Positions 16,145-24,576 of a stretch of DNA of 64,000 nucleotides are shown piece after piece (position 1 is the stretch's first letter; each line of letters opens with the position of its first letter). The notes under the pieces were generated by a model, which saw nothing but the letters and a program-made list of their open reading frames with translations, did no database searches and was not told where the DNA came from. Position numbers and translations under genes: made by a program. This DNA is from Acetivibrio saccincola (GTDB lineage Bacteria > Bacillota > Clostridia > Acetivibrionales > Acetivibrionaceae): assembly GCF_002844395.1 (NCBI RefSeq), contig NZ_CP025197.1:682001-746000 (forward strand). Direction: 5' to 3'.

Positions 16145-17416
16145 ATGGTAGAACAGCGTTTAGACTATGAAAATATTAAGCATCTGGACGATGGTAATAA
16201 CGTTGCAGTACCTTCAATAACCATTAATGGGACAGGAGATATAAATAAAACTACTGAAGTCTATAATGCTTTAGCAAATCCACTAATCAAAGAATTTGAA
16301 AGCATAATAATAGGATACCCTATAGAGATAGAAACAAGTTCAAAATTTGAAACAGCAGAAATAAAGTTCTGTTTAAATCCTGAATTTATATCAAAAGAAG
16401 ACATCAACAATCTCAGGATTTTTTACTATAACAAAGAAATTAATGCTATAGAAATATTAGATACAGAAATAAACGCTGATGAATTGGAAATATATTCAAA
16501 CGTGACACATTTTAGTATTTATGGAGTTATAGATATAACAAAATATGCGGAAGAAATGCAAGTACATAATGAAGAGAGTAAGCTTGAACGTGGTGTTGCA
16601 GATATTGTTTTTGTAATTGATACAACAGGTTCAATGTCAGGTACAATTAACAACGTTAGAACAAATATTAACAGCTTTGTGGATATGCTTGCATTAAAAG
16701 ACGTTGATGTGCGTTTAGGGATTGTTGAATATAAAGATATTTATGAGGATGGACTGGATTCAACCAAAGTATGGAAATGGCATGAGACTGTATCGGATTT
16801 TAGAGAAACGATGAGTAATTTAAAAGCTTCAGGAGGAGGAGATTCTCCTGAAACAACTGTAGATGCACTTGAAGCAGCAAGAAGAATGGATTTTAGAAGT
16901 TATGCATCTAAGTTTATTATTGTATTTACAGATGCTACAACAAAACCTGGTTCCCGTTATGAAGGTATAGCAACTTTTTCAGATGTTACACATAAACTTA
17001 TTGATGACAGAATATGCGTTTCAGTGGTAAGTAGAAAAACTCATATGGATCATTACGAAGATTTATATATGGCTACAACAGGTATATGGGCAGATTTATA
17101 CAGTAATTTTTACAATGTGCTTTCTCAATTATCAGATCGTATTGCAACAGGGACTATGGGAGATGGTGTCTGGATCCGTTTATCAAATGGAACTGCAGTT
17201 AAATTAAACAAATATCCTGATAAAAATGATCTTATTACTGATACAGATGGAGATGGAATTCCAGACAGCCAGGAACTCATTGAAGAAGTGGAAATTATTA
17301 TACAAATGCCTACAGGTCCTTCATATAAATTTAATGCTTGGACTTTTGGATCAAATCCTGCAAAGGCAGATACGGATGATGATGGAATATTGATTCAGAA
17401 GATGAAAATCCATTAA
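16145..17416 (+). CDS. giant surface protein, segment 2: vWA domain
   Basis: Continuation of the 14025 gene in the next frame; the ATG at 16145 has no ribosome-binding site, and the frame is open upstream into the duplication. The first ~140 residues are a beta-rich region (FCLNPEFISKEDINNLRIFY). A von Willebrand A domain follows, with MIDAS motif DTTGSMSG at about residue 159, then GGGDSPETTVDAL and FTDATTKPGSRYEG. A TSP3-like DTDGDGIPDSQE and DTDDDGI come near the end. The frame breaks at about 17390, where one base appears lost: the expected SEDENPLTPDG continues in the following frame. Likely mediates adhesion or metal-dependent binding. Confidence 0.8.
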   Translation: MVEQRLDYENIKHLDDGNNVAVPSITINGTGDINKTTEVYNALANPLIKEFESIIIGYPIEIETSSKFETAEIKFCLNPEFISKEDINNLRIFYYNKEINAIEILDTEINADELEIYSNVTHFSIYGVIDITKYAEEMQVHNEESKLERGVADIVFVIDTTGSMSGTINNVRTNINSFVDMLALKDVDVRLGIVEYKDIYEDGLDSTKVWKWHETVSDFRETMSNLKASGGGDSPETTVDALEAARRMDFRSYASKFIIVFTDATTKPGSRYEGIATFSDVTHKLIDDRICVSVVSRKTHMDHYEDLYMATTGIWADLYSNFYNVLSQLSDRIATGTMGDGVWIRLSNGTAVKLNKYPDKNDLITDTDGDGIPDSQELIEEVEIIIQMPTGPSYKFNAWTFGSNPAKADTDDDGILIQKMKIH

Positions 17417-20400
17417 CTCCTGATGGTATTGTAAACCTAACTGTAACTCCGCTAGAAGGAAATGTAACAGACCCATTTTTGTTTACAGCTGATGTTGCTC
17501 CTAAATTAAAAGATAAATTTGATTACATATTATTACAATTCAGATTACCTGGCGGGGCTTGGATTCAGTCAAGGGATATCCTCGCTAATCCTGATTATAT
17601 AAGCAGATTTTCAATGAATTTCGATCATAATATTGGAGATAGTGAACCTGAAAGAAAAGGTTTTGACAGGTACAAGAAAACAATTTGGATACTAGATCCC
17701 GGGACTCAGGAAAGACAGGGTTTACGGTATTTTAGAGTACTTGGAATTTACAAAGACAGGACACAAAAACCTTTTACTTCGACAGAAATGGCGTTTATAG
17801 TAAATTCAACTTCAATAACTTTAAGTGGACTAACAACGTCTGTAATTGAAGGAACGCATAATTTTACAATAAGAAAGTATGATAACAATGTAAAGAAAAT
17901 AGGAGTATATTTAATGGGAGATACAACCGATGTTCCGGATTATGTCCCAGAGTACGGAAGATATATCGCATCAGAAAAAGAAATTGGAATTATTAATCCT
18001 ATTGATGGGACTATATCATATAATTATGCATTTGATTCAACACAGTATAAGAATGGAAAATATGAGCTTTATGCAAAAGCATTTGATTCCGAAGGGAAAA
18101 AAATACATGAAACATATCATAAGGAGTTTTCAATAAAAAATAAAGCGGCTGTTCCTGAGTTCTCAGTGGAACCGGGTTGCTATAATGAAAAGCAAGTAGT
18201 AAGGTTATCAAGCAAATCACCTGGTTCATACTTTTATTATACAACAGATGGAACTACACCAACATTAAGTTCGCAAAGGTACGATGCAACTAGAGGAATT
18301 GTTATAGATAAGACTACTACCTTAAAGGTATTTGCTTGGAATATAAAGTATGAAAACAGCCCTGTTGTTGAAGCAGAATATATAATAGACCCAACAGCCT
18401 TGCCAAGTGGGAAATGGAATTTTCACAAGGGTGGTACAGATAGGTTATCATATTTGTCTGATAAAGATTTAAATAGAACTAATCTGACTAAGCTTGAAGA
18501 AGCAAGCAAAAATTTAACAATAAGGCTAAAAAGAATAAATGAAAGAATAAAAACTGAAGTTGCTCAAAAATATTTAGATTTGGCAGGTTCAAAAGCACCT
18601 AGCGCATATAATACTAAACATAAAGTAATAGCTGCGTTAACATGGGATGATACTAAAGTTCAAAAATTATATAATAAGGGTGGGATGTATCAGAAATATG
18701 GAGTAGACCAAAGAATGCTCTTAGCCATAATTTACCAGGAAGGAACAGGAAGTTTTAATACTAATTCGGAGGTAAAAGATAAATATGGGGGAAATTATGT
18801 CCAACCTGACTTTGAAAAAGATATCGCAGCAGCATTGGAAAACCATGGTGTAAAGAAATTAAATGCCTATAAATATTATTGGAAGCAATTTGAAGATAGT
18901 ATTAAATCTCTTGCTAAGACTAAAGGAAATGCTAATATTACAAAGGGTAAAGGAGATTTATATCAGTTCCTAAACTATTGTACGTTAGGAGCAACTATTG
19001 AAAATGGGGTTATAACTAAAGTATCTACAATGGGCATGTATGCTGAAGATAATGACTGGTGGAGCAAAGTCAAAACAATATTTGATGAGATTGTTGAAAA
19101 CAATGGTAATAACCCAAGTGAGAAATATTCTGAGTTTGTTAAGACTATTAAAACTCCAATAAAAGCTGGGTATGAATTGCCGAAAGTAAAATTTATTGAA
19201 ACATCTAATGGTAAAGTATGGTCTGATAATAATACTTGGTTGAGTGGATATAGTTTAATAACAGCAGTGTTAGATGATTCACCTTCGATTTCTTTTCCTT
19301 TAAAGTATCAGATGAAGGCAAACAATGCTGATACCAGTAACTTAATTTATCAAGTACAGACGTTACTAAATAATAATCTTTCACCGGATTTAAAAAGTAT
19401 GCTATCATTAGAAGTAGACTCCCATTATGGTCGACGGACAACAGCCGTTGTAAAGCTGTATCAGCAACAGAATAATGCTAAAGAAATAACTGGCGAAGTA
19501 AATGAAGAAATGTTTAATTTACTCAAAAGCGGTTCTTGGAAACTTACTAAACCAGGAGAAGGTAAATATGTATTGAAGGATACAGGGAATTATTCATACT
19601 ATGAGTGGGTATCAACAGATTCATCCCAATGGATGTCTATTAACAAGTCGAGAAATGATCTGGTAAATAAAGCAAAAGAATTATTGACAGTACATAATGG
19701 TGACCCCTTACATTATTTCTGGGGAGGAAATTTTGGAAGAGATGGCGGAGCATATTCAGGTTATCATAAGAATTGGGGGAAAACCGAGAAAGTTACGGTA
19801 GGAGGCAATTGGTCAACCGGAAAAAATGTACCCTATGGGCGAGACTGCAGCGGTTATGTGCAATGGGTATATTACCAAATAACCGGTATAGATATTGGAA
19901 ACACAACATATGCACAAAAAGATGGAATCTGGTTGGAAGAGATAGATCGATCTCAAGCAAAACCCGGTGACCTTGTCTATAATGAAAATTTTACACATGT
20001 TGGGATGTATATAGGAAAGGACACGGACGGTTTACCTATGTTTATACATGCTGCTGGTTCAGCTTATGGAACGCCTGAGGTTAAAAGTCTTTGGGGGGAT
20101 GATGGGAACAGTGAATCGCTTGATAAACTCAGAGAAATGGATAATTGCTATGTGACCGGAAGAGTAATAATCAGCAAATTTAATCAAAGCCTAAATGACC
20201 CGCAATACAGCAGAATAAAAAGCAGTGCTCAATTCGTTATAAATAAAGATGGAAAGGATGTAGTTGTTCCATATAGAGATGTAAAGGTTATAAAGGAATA
20301 CAATAAACCTGATAGATTTGAATATCATGATGCCAAGACAAATACCAAATATCAAGCTTCAATTAAATCACTGCCGATGGATGTAAACAACTACGGCCAA

Positions 20401-20448
20401 AATTTGAAAAGATACTTTAGAGTTAAAGTTAGATTTTCGGAAGAATAA
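17392..20448 (+). CDS. giant surface protein, segment 3: peptidoglycan-binding and NlpC/P60 peptidase
   Basis: The frame is open from 17392 (DSEDENPLTPDG) and carries the C-terminal ~1,000 residues. Counting from codon 17479: a chitobiase-C-like domain near 225-310 (YFYYTTDGTTPT); a helical region with DQRMLLAIIYQEGTGSF near 415 that resembles a lysozyme-like fold; a peptidoglycan-binding domain near 635-705 (SNLIYQVQTLLNN, HYGRRTTAVVKLYQQ); and NlpC/P60 with Cys790 in GRDCSGYV, His840 in THVGMYIG and His857 in FIHAAG. All three catalytic residues are intact, so a rejoined protein should cleave wall peptides. No independent start site is evident. Confidence 0.82.
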   Translation, partial: DSEDENPLTPDGIVNLTVTPLEGNVTDPFLFTADVAPKLKDKFDYILLQFRLPGGAWIQSRDILANPDYISRFSMNFDHNIGDSEPERKGFDRYKKTIWILDPGTQERQGLRYFRVLGIYKDRTQKPFTSTEMAFIVNSTSITLSGLTTSVIEGTHNFTIRKYDNNVKKIGVYLMGDTTDVPDYVPEYGRYIASEKEIGIINPIDGTISYNYAFDSTQYKNGKYELYAKAFDSEGKKIHETYHKEFSIKNKAAVPEFSVEPGCYNEKQVVRLSSKSPGSYFYYTTDGTTPTLSSQRYDATRGIVIDKTTTLKVFAWNIKYENSPVVEAEYIIDPTALPSGKWNFHKGGTDRLSYLSDKDLNRTNLTKLEEASKNLTIRLKRINERIKTEVAQKYLDLAGSKAPSAYNTKHKVIAALTWDDTKVQKLYNKGGMYQKYGVDQRMLLAIIYQEGTGSFNTNSEVKDKYGGNYVQPDFEKDIAAALENHGVKKLNAYKYYWKQFEDSIKSLAKTKGNANITKGKGDLYQFLNYCTLGATIENGVITKVSTMGMYAEDNDWWSKVKTIFDEIVENNGNNPSEKYSEFVKTIKTPIKAGYELPKVKFIETSNGKVWSDNNTWLSGYSLITAVLDDSPSISFPLKYQMKANNADTSNLIYQVQTLLNNNLSPDLKSMLSLEVDSHYGRRTTAVVKLYQQQNNAKEITGEVNEEMFNLLKSGSWKLTKPGEGKYVLKDTGNYSYYEWVSTDSSQWMSINKSRNDLVNKAKELLTVHNGDPLHYFWGGNFGRDGGAYSGYHKNWGKTEKVTVGGNWSTGKNVPYGRDCSGYVQWVYYQITGIDIGNTTYAQKDGIWLEEIDRSQAKPGDLVYNENFTHVGMYIGKDTDGLPMFIHAAGSAYGTPEVKSLWGDDGNSESLDKLREMDNCYVTGRVIISKFNQSLNDPQYSRIKSSAQFVINKDGKDVVVPYRDVKVIKEYNKPDRFEYHDAKTNTKYQASIKSLPMDVNNYGQNLKRYFRVKVRFSEE

Positions 20449-20474
20449 CAATGATTTGATATTTTATAATGTTT

Positions 20475-20507
20475 TAGAAATTCAAGGTATTAAACCTTGA
20501 ATTTCTA
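20475..20507 (+). repeat. 13-bp perfect inverted repeat after the giant gene
   Basis: TAGAAATTCAAGG pairs perfectly with CCTTGAATTTCTA around a 7-base loop, 27 bases past the stop. A T-tract is lacking, so termination is possible but not certain; the stem could instead stabilise the mRNA 3' end. Confidence 0.5.
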
Positions 20508-20550
20508 AAGCTAACTACTATTTTATAAAAAACATTAGAGGAGGGTCTAT

Positions 20551-21378
20551 ATGTCAAAAATATTTAAAACATTATTTTTTACGGTAATCATAGTAATTTT
20601 AATCCCAGGCTGTAAAATAAAATCTGACAATGAGGTTAAAGTGACTTCAACGACGGACATAAAAGACATAATACCAAGTCCAGGGTCTGAAAACACAATG
20701 AAAACTGCGGAGACTCCGACATCTGAACCTTATATTCACAGTGTAGAGACTCCGATACCTGAACCCTCCCATAATGTAGAAGTAAATAAGATTGAATATA
20801 TAGGAAATTATTTAGGAGAATGGATAAGCCAAAACAACACTGAGGTTATAGAAGATGTGGAAGGAAGTGTGATAGAAGATACTGATGATGATAAAAAGGG
20901 GCGTATGGAAATAACATTAAATGAACAAAATGAACCCCAAGTTTATATTTGGATGATGTCCAGAATTAGTAGAACATTTGAAGGTACTTTTAAAGTGGCT
21001 TTTGATGAAAAGGGTACAGCTATAATTAATGATTTAGACGGGGCTTTATTTAATGATGCGGATGGAGAAATAAAAAGCATAAAAATAAAACTTGGACATA
21101 ATAGATACTCTGTTTCAGTAGATTTTATTTATGATGATAAAACAGTATATATGGGGTTTATAAGGCTGGATCAATATAGTAATATAGCCAGATGTATGGA
21201 GATTGTCAGAGATATAAACGGTGTGAATAGTAATAAAATTGATGATGGAAAATATATTATCCGTTACAGCGGAATGGATGATGATGGAATAGTAATTATT
21301 ATCTCAAGAGTTGAAGATACTTGGGTTCAGGCAAGGTACGTATTTGATCCCGAGACTTTGCAATACAAAGTTGATTAA
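20551..21378 (+). CDS. putative lipoprotein of unknown function
   Basis: A 275-residue secreted lipoprotein with lipobox ILIPGC and acylated Cys21, then a Pro/Thr/Glu-rich linker with an imperfect internal repeat (ETPTSEPYIHSVETPIPEPS). A folded domain from about residue 90 begins NYLGEWISQNN and is rich in beta strands and Asp. RBS GAGGAGGG precedes ATG. I recognise no named family. Its position directly after the giant SLH/NlpC-P60 gene, same strand, about 100 bases on, suggests an envelope role. Confidence 0.7.
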   Translation: MSKIFKTLFFTVIIVILIPGCKIKSDNEVKVTSTTDIKDIIPSPGSENTMKTAETPTSEPYIHSVETPIPEPSHNVEVNKIEYIGNYLGEWISQNNTEVIEDVEGSVIEDTDDDKKGRMEITLNEQNEPQVYIWMMSRISRTFEGTFKVAFDEKGTAIINDLDGALFNDADGEIKSIKIKLGHNRYSVSVDFIYDDKTVYMGFIRLDQYSNIARCMEIVRDINGVNSNKIDDGKYIIRYSGMDDDGIVIIISRVEDTWVQARYVFDPETLQYKVD

Positions 21379-21543
21379 TAACATTCTAAATCCTTAATAA
21401 TATCCTATGATATTCAAAAGAAGGATATAAGCCTTGTGTCTTGCAGTCATATAATGATACCGTTAAATCCAACTTCCCATTGTATTTAAAATTGTAATAT
21501 AATAAAATGGTATAGATATTTAATAATATTTGTGGAGGGGATC

Positions 21544-22743
21544 ATGTTACTTATAAAAAATGGCAAAATACTTACAATGGCAGGAGAAAACTATGAAAAA
21601 GGATATATTTTAATAGATGGGAAAAAAATAATAAAGGCAGGGGATATAAAAGAATTAAAGGAAAATGAATTAAAAGGCAGTGACATAACTGTTATCGATG
21701 CAGAAGGGAAATATGTACTTCCTGGATTTATTGATGCTCACTGTCATGTGGGAATGTGTGAAGACTCTATAGGTTTTGAAGGGGATGACACAAATGAAAT
21801 GACAGATCCTATAACCCCTCATTTAAGAGCTATAGATGGTATATTCCATATGGATAGATCTTTTGTTGAGGCCAGGGAAAACGGTGTTACCACAGTTGTT
21901 ACAGGTCCCGGCAGTGCAAATGTAATAGGCGGTCAATTTGCAGCACTAAAGACATATGGCAGACGGATAGAAGAAATGATTATAAAAAATCCCGTTGCTG
22001 TAAAAGTAGCTTTTGGGGAAAATCCCAAAATTGTATACGGAGAAAAAAAACAAACTCCGTCAACCCGTATGGCTACTGCGGCACTGCTTAGGGAAAATTT
22101 AATTTTGGCAAAAGAGTATAGGGAAGCCCTTCAAAAATACAATGATGACAAGGCAAACAATGATAAGCCTGATTATGATATGAAGCTTGAAGCGTTGCTT
22201 AAGGTGCTGGATGGGGAAATACCTTTTAAAGCCCATGCCCATAGGGCAGACGATATTTTAACTGCAATAAGGATTGCCAAAGAATTTAATGTAGCGTTAA
22301 CAATAGAACATTGTACAGAAGGACACTTAATAAAGGACATACTGTGTGAAGAAGGTGTGGGGGTTATAATAGGTCCCTTTATTTCCGACAGGTCTAAGGT
22401 GGAGCTAAAAAATTTAACTGCAAAGACTCCCGGGATTTTGTCTAAGGCCGGCGTTAAAGTAGCTATAATGACGGACCATCCATGTACACCTATACAGTAC
22501 TTGACTGTATGTGCTGCAATGGCAGTAAGGGAAGGGATGGATGAAGAAGAAGCACTAAAAGCCATAACAATTAATGCAGCACTTTTAAGTGGCATTGAAG
22601 ACAGGGTTGGAAGCATTGAGGCCGGAAAAGACGGGGATATAATTATATTTGACGGGCATCCTTTTGAATACAAATCTAAAGTGATAACTACAATTATTGA
22701 CGGAAAGGTAGTTTATGAAAGAAAAGATGATGAAGGAATTTAA
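21544..22743 (+). CDS. amidohydrolase-family metal-dependent hydrolase
   Basis: A 399-residue cytosolic enzyme of the amidohydrolase superfamily. The N-terminal beta-sandwich starts MLLIKNGKILTMAG, the metal motif FIDAHCHVG lies near residue 65, the mid-barrel HAHRAD and IEHCTEGH supply further ligands, and Asp in IMTDHPCTP is the likely catalytic residue. The C-terminus ends GSIEAGKDGDIIIFDGHPF as in imidazolonepropionase/dihydroorotase relatives. GGAGGGG before ATG 21544 decides the start over GTG 21532. Substrate unknown. Its 3' end overlaps tsaE by 29 bases, so they are co-transcribed. Confidence 0.88.
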   Translation: MLLIKNGKILTMAGENYEKGYILIDGKKIIKAGDIKELKENELKGSDITVIDAEGKYVLPGFIDAHCHVGMCEDSIGFEGDDTNEMTDPITPHLRAIDGIFHMDRSFVEARENGVTTVVTGPGSANVIGGQFAALKTYGRRIEEMIIKNPVAVKVAFGENPKIVYGEKKQTPSTRMATAALLRENLILAKEYREALQKYNDDKANNDKPDYDMKLEALLKVLDGEIPFKAHAHRADDILTAIRIAKEFNVALTIEHCTEGHLIKDILCEEGVGVIIGPFISDRSKVELKNLTAKTPGILSKAGVKVAIMTDHPCTPIQYLTVCAAMAVREGMDEEEALKAITINAALLSGIEDRVGSIEAGKDGDIIIFDGHPFEYKSKVITTIIDGKVVYERKDDEGI

Positions 22744-23203
22744 AACATTTTCACAGGAAGAGACAATTGAAATTGGAAAAGCTTTAGGAAGGCTTTTAAA
22801 TACAGGAGACATTGTATGTATTAACGGGGATTTGGGGACAGGGAAGACTGTCTTTACAAACGGCATTGCAAAATCCCTTGGAATTAAAGAGCATATAACA
22901 AGCCCTACATTTACCATTGTCAATGAATACAGTGGCAGGGTGCCTTTTTATCATTTTGATGTTTACAGGATTTCTGATTCAGAGGAGATGTTTGAAATTG
23001 GTTTTGAAGAGTATTTGTATGGCGAAGGAATTGTTGTAATAGAATGGGCTGACATAATAAAAGATATACTTCCTGAGGAAGTTATACAGGTTACCATTAA
23101 AAAAAATCTTGATTTAGGAATTGATGCAAGGATTATAGAAATTGTATTTAACGGCAGTAAATACCGTGACTATAAAAGCAGATTGGTAGTGGGGGATAAA
23201 TAA
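22715..23203 (+). CDS. tsaE: tRNA t6A biosynthesis ATPase TsaE
   Basis: A 162-residue P-loop ATPase (GDLGTGKTVFTNGI near residue 42) with the TsaE motifs SPTFTIVNEY, HFDVYRI and VVIEWADII. It acts with TsaB and TsaD in forming threonylcarbamoyl-adenosine at position 37 of ANN-decoding tRNAs. It starts within the preceding amidohydrolase gene (AAAGG upstream) and is followed one base later by tsaB. Length and motifs are standard; tsaC and tsaD are not in the window. Confidence 0.95.
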   Translation: MKEKMMKEFKTFSQEETIEIGKALGRLLNTGDIVCINGDLGTGKTVFTNGIAKSLGIKEHITSPTFTIVNEYSGRVPFYHFDVYRISDSEEMFEIGFEEYLYGEGIVVIEWADIIKDILPEEVIQVTIKKNLDLGIDARIIEIVFNGSKYRDYKSRLVVGDK

Positions 23204-23204
23204 A

Positions 23205-23921
23205 ATGAAAATACTTGCTATAGATACTTCATCTCTTGTTGCAGCTGTATCAGTGATGGAGGATGAAAGACTTTTAGGAGAATATATTGTAAACCACAAA
23301 AAGACTCATTCCCAAAGGCTGATGCCTATGGTGGAAAGGATTTTAGAGGAACTGGAATTAAAACCTTCGGATATAGATATTTTTGCAGTATCCACAGGAC
23401 CGGGTTCTTTCACCGGCCTCAGAATTGGTGTTACCACAATAAAGGCTATGGCTTATGCAACTTCTAAGCCCGTTGTAGGTGTACCAACATTGGATGCTTT
23501 AGCATATAATATTTTAATTGAAGATTTTATTATTTGCCCTATAATGGATGCGAGAAATAATCAAGTATACACTGCACTATATGAAAGAAAGGACGGAAAA
23601 CTTAATAGAATAAGTGATTATTTGGCACTTCCTGTTGATGAATTGGCTGACATTATTGAAGAAAAAAACAAAAAAGTGATTTTTCTAGGAGACGGGGTTG
23701 AAAACCACAGGGATTTTTTCAAAAACAGGCTAAAAGACAGCTGTGAATTTGCCCCGGGAAGCATGAGACTTCAAAGGGCATCTTCTATTGCTGAAATTGC
23801 CTATATGAAGGCAAAAGAAGGGAAAACAGAGTCTTCCTTTGAGCTTACGCCTTTTTATCTTAGAAAGTCCCAGGCAGAGAGAATGTACGAAAATAAGATG
23901 TCGGCTGACAAAAATTCCTAA
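23205..23921 (+). CDS. tsaB: tRNA t6A biosynthesis protein TsaB
   Basis: A 238-residue ASKHA-fold protein: MKILAIDTSSLVAAVSVM at the start, HSQRLMPMVERIL, and the signature STGPGSFTGLRIGVTTIKAM near residue 65. It is the non-catalytic partner and dimeriser of TsaD in the t6A complex. It lies one base downstream of tsaE and 15 bases before rimI, the classic Firmicute order tsaE-tsaB-rimI. Confidence 0.95.
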   Translation: MKILAIDTSSLVAAVSVMEDERLLGEYIVNHKKTHSQRLMPMVERILEELELKPSDIDIFAVSTGPGSFTGLRIGVTTIKAMAYATSKPVVGVPTLDALAYNILIEDFIICPIMDARNNQVYTALYERKDGKLNRISDYLALPVDELADIIEEKNKKVIFLGDGVENHRDFFKNRLKDSCEFAPGSMRLQRASSIAEIAYMKAKEGKTESSFELTPFYLRKSQAERMYENKMSADKNS

Positions 23922-23936
23922 AAAGGGTATAAAATT

Positions 23937-24392
23937 ATGAGTACAGAATGTGTTAGCATTTCTTACATGAAAATTGAAGATGTTGATGATATATTGGTTG
24001 TTGAAAATTTATGTTTTCCCGTTCCCTGGTCAAAAGAATCCTTTATACGGGAATTGTCAAATAAAAGCCTTACCAGATACATTTGTGCAAAAACAGGGGA
24101 CAGGGCAATAGCATATGCAGGAATGTGGAAAATATTTGATGAGGGACATATTACAAATATAGCAGTTCATCCTGAGTACAGAAAAAAAGGTATCGGCGGG
24201 AAGTTGGTTTACCATCTTATAAATATTGCAAGGGAAGAAAACATTAAGAAGATGACCTTAGAAGTTAGAAAGAGTAATATTGCCGCCCAAAAATTATATT
24301 TTAAATATGGTTTTGAAATAAAAGGGATACGAAAGGGATATTACTCTGATAATGGGGAAGATGCCATTATTATGTGGAAAGAAAACATATAG
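23937..24392 (+). CDS. rimI: ribosomal-protein-alanine N-acetyltransferase RimI
   Basis: A 151-residue GNAT enzyme: ISYMKIEDVDDILVVENLCF, PVPWSKESF, then motif A ITNIAVHPEYRKKGIGGKLV and the C-terminal LEVRKSNIAAQKLYFKYGF, all RimI hallmarks. It acetylates the N-terminal alanine of ribosomal protein S18 in model bacteria. RBS AAAAAGGG. Third gene of the t6A operon; no terminator is obvious before the following Lon-type gene. Confidence 0.93.
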   Translation: MSTECVSISYMKIEDVDDILVVENLCFPVPWSKESFIRELSNKSLTRYICAKTGDRAIAYAGMWKIFDEGHITNIAVHPEYRKKGIGGKLVYHLINIAREENIKKMTLEVRKSNIAAQKLYFKYGFEIKGIRKGYYSDNGEDAIIMWKENI

Positions 24393-24576
24393 GAAAATAC
24401 AGTGTAGTTATTTAAAAAAGACCACTATCTTGTATGAATTTGTTGTCTAATAAAAAAGGGTTTTATAAATTCTAGTAGAATATATACTCATTAATTGAAT
24501 TTATCATCTATGCATTTTATTTTTCCAATCTCAAGCAACCAATCCTTATACCAACTGGTTTAAAGGGGGAATTTGT

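Noticed and set aside
22173-22673. 166-codon open frame on the minus strand
   Set aside because: Lies wholly inside the amidohydrolase gene on the other strand, has Ser/Pro-rich low-complexity translation, and no RBS; a coding shadow.
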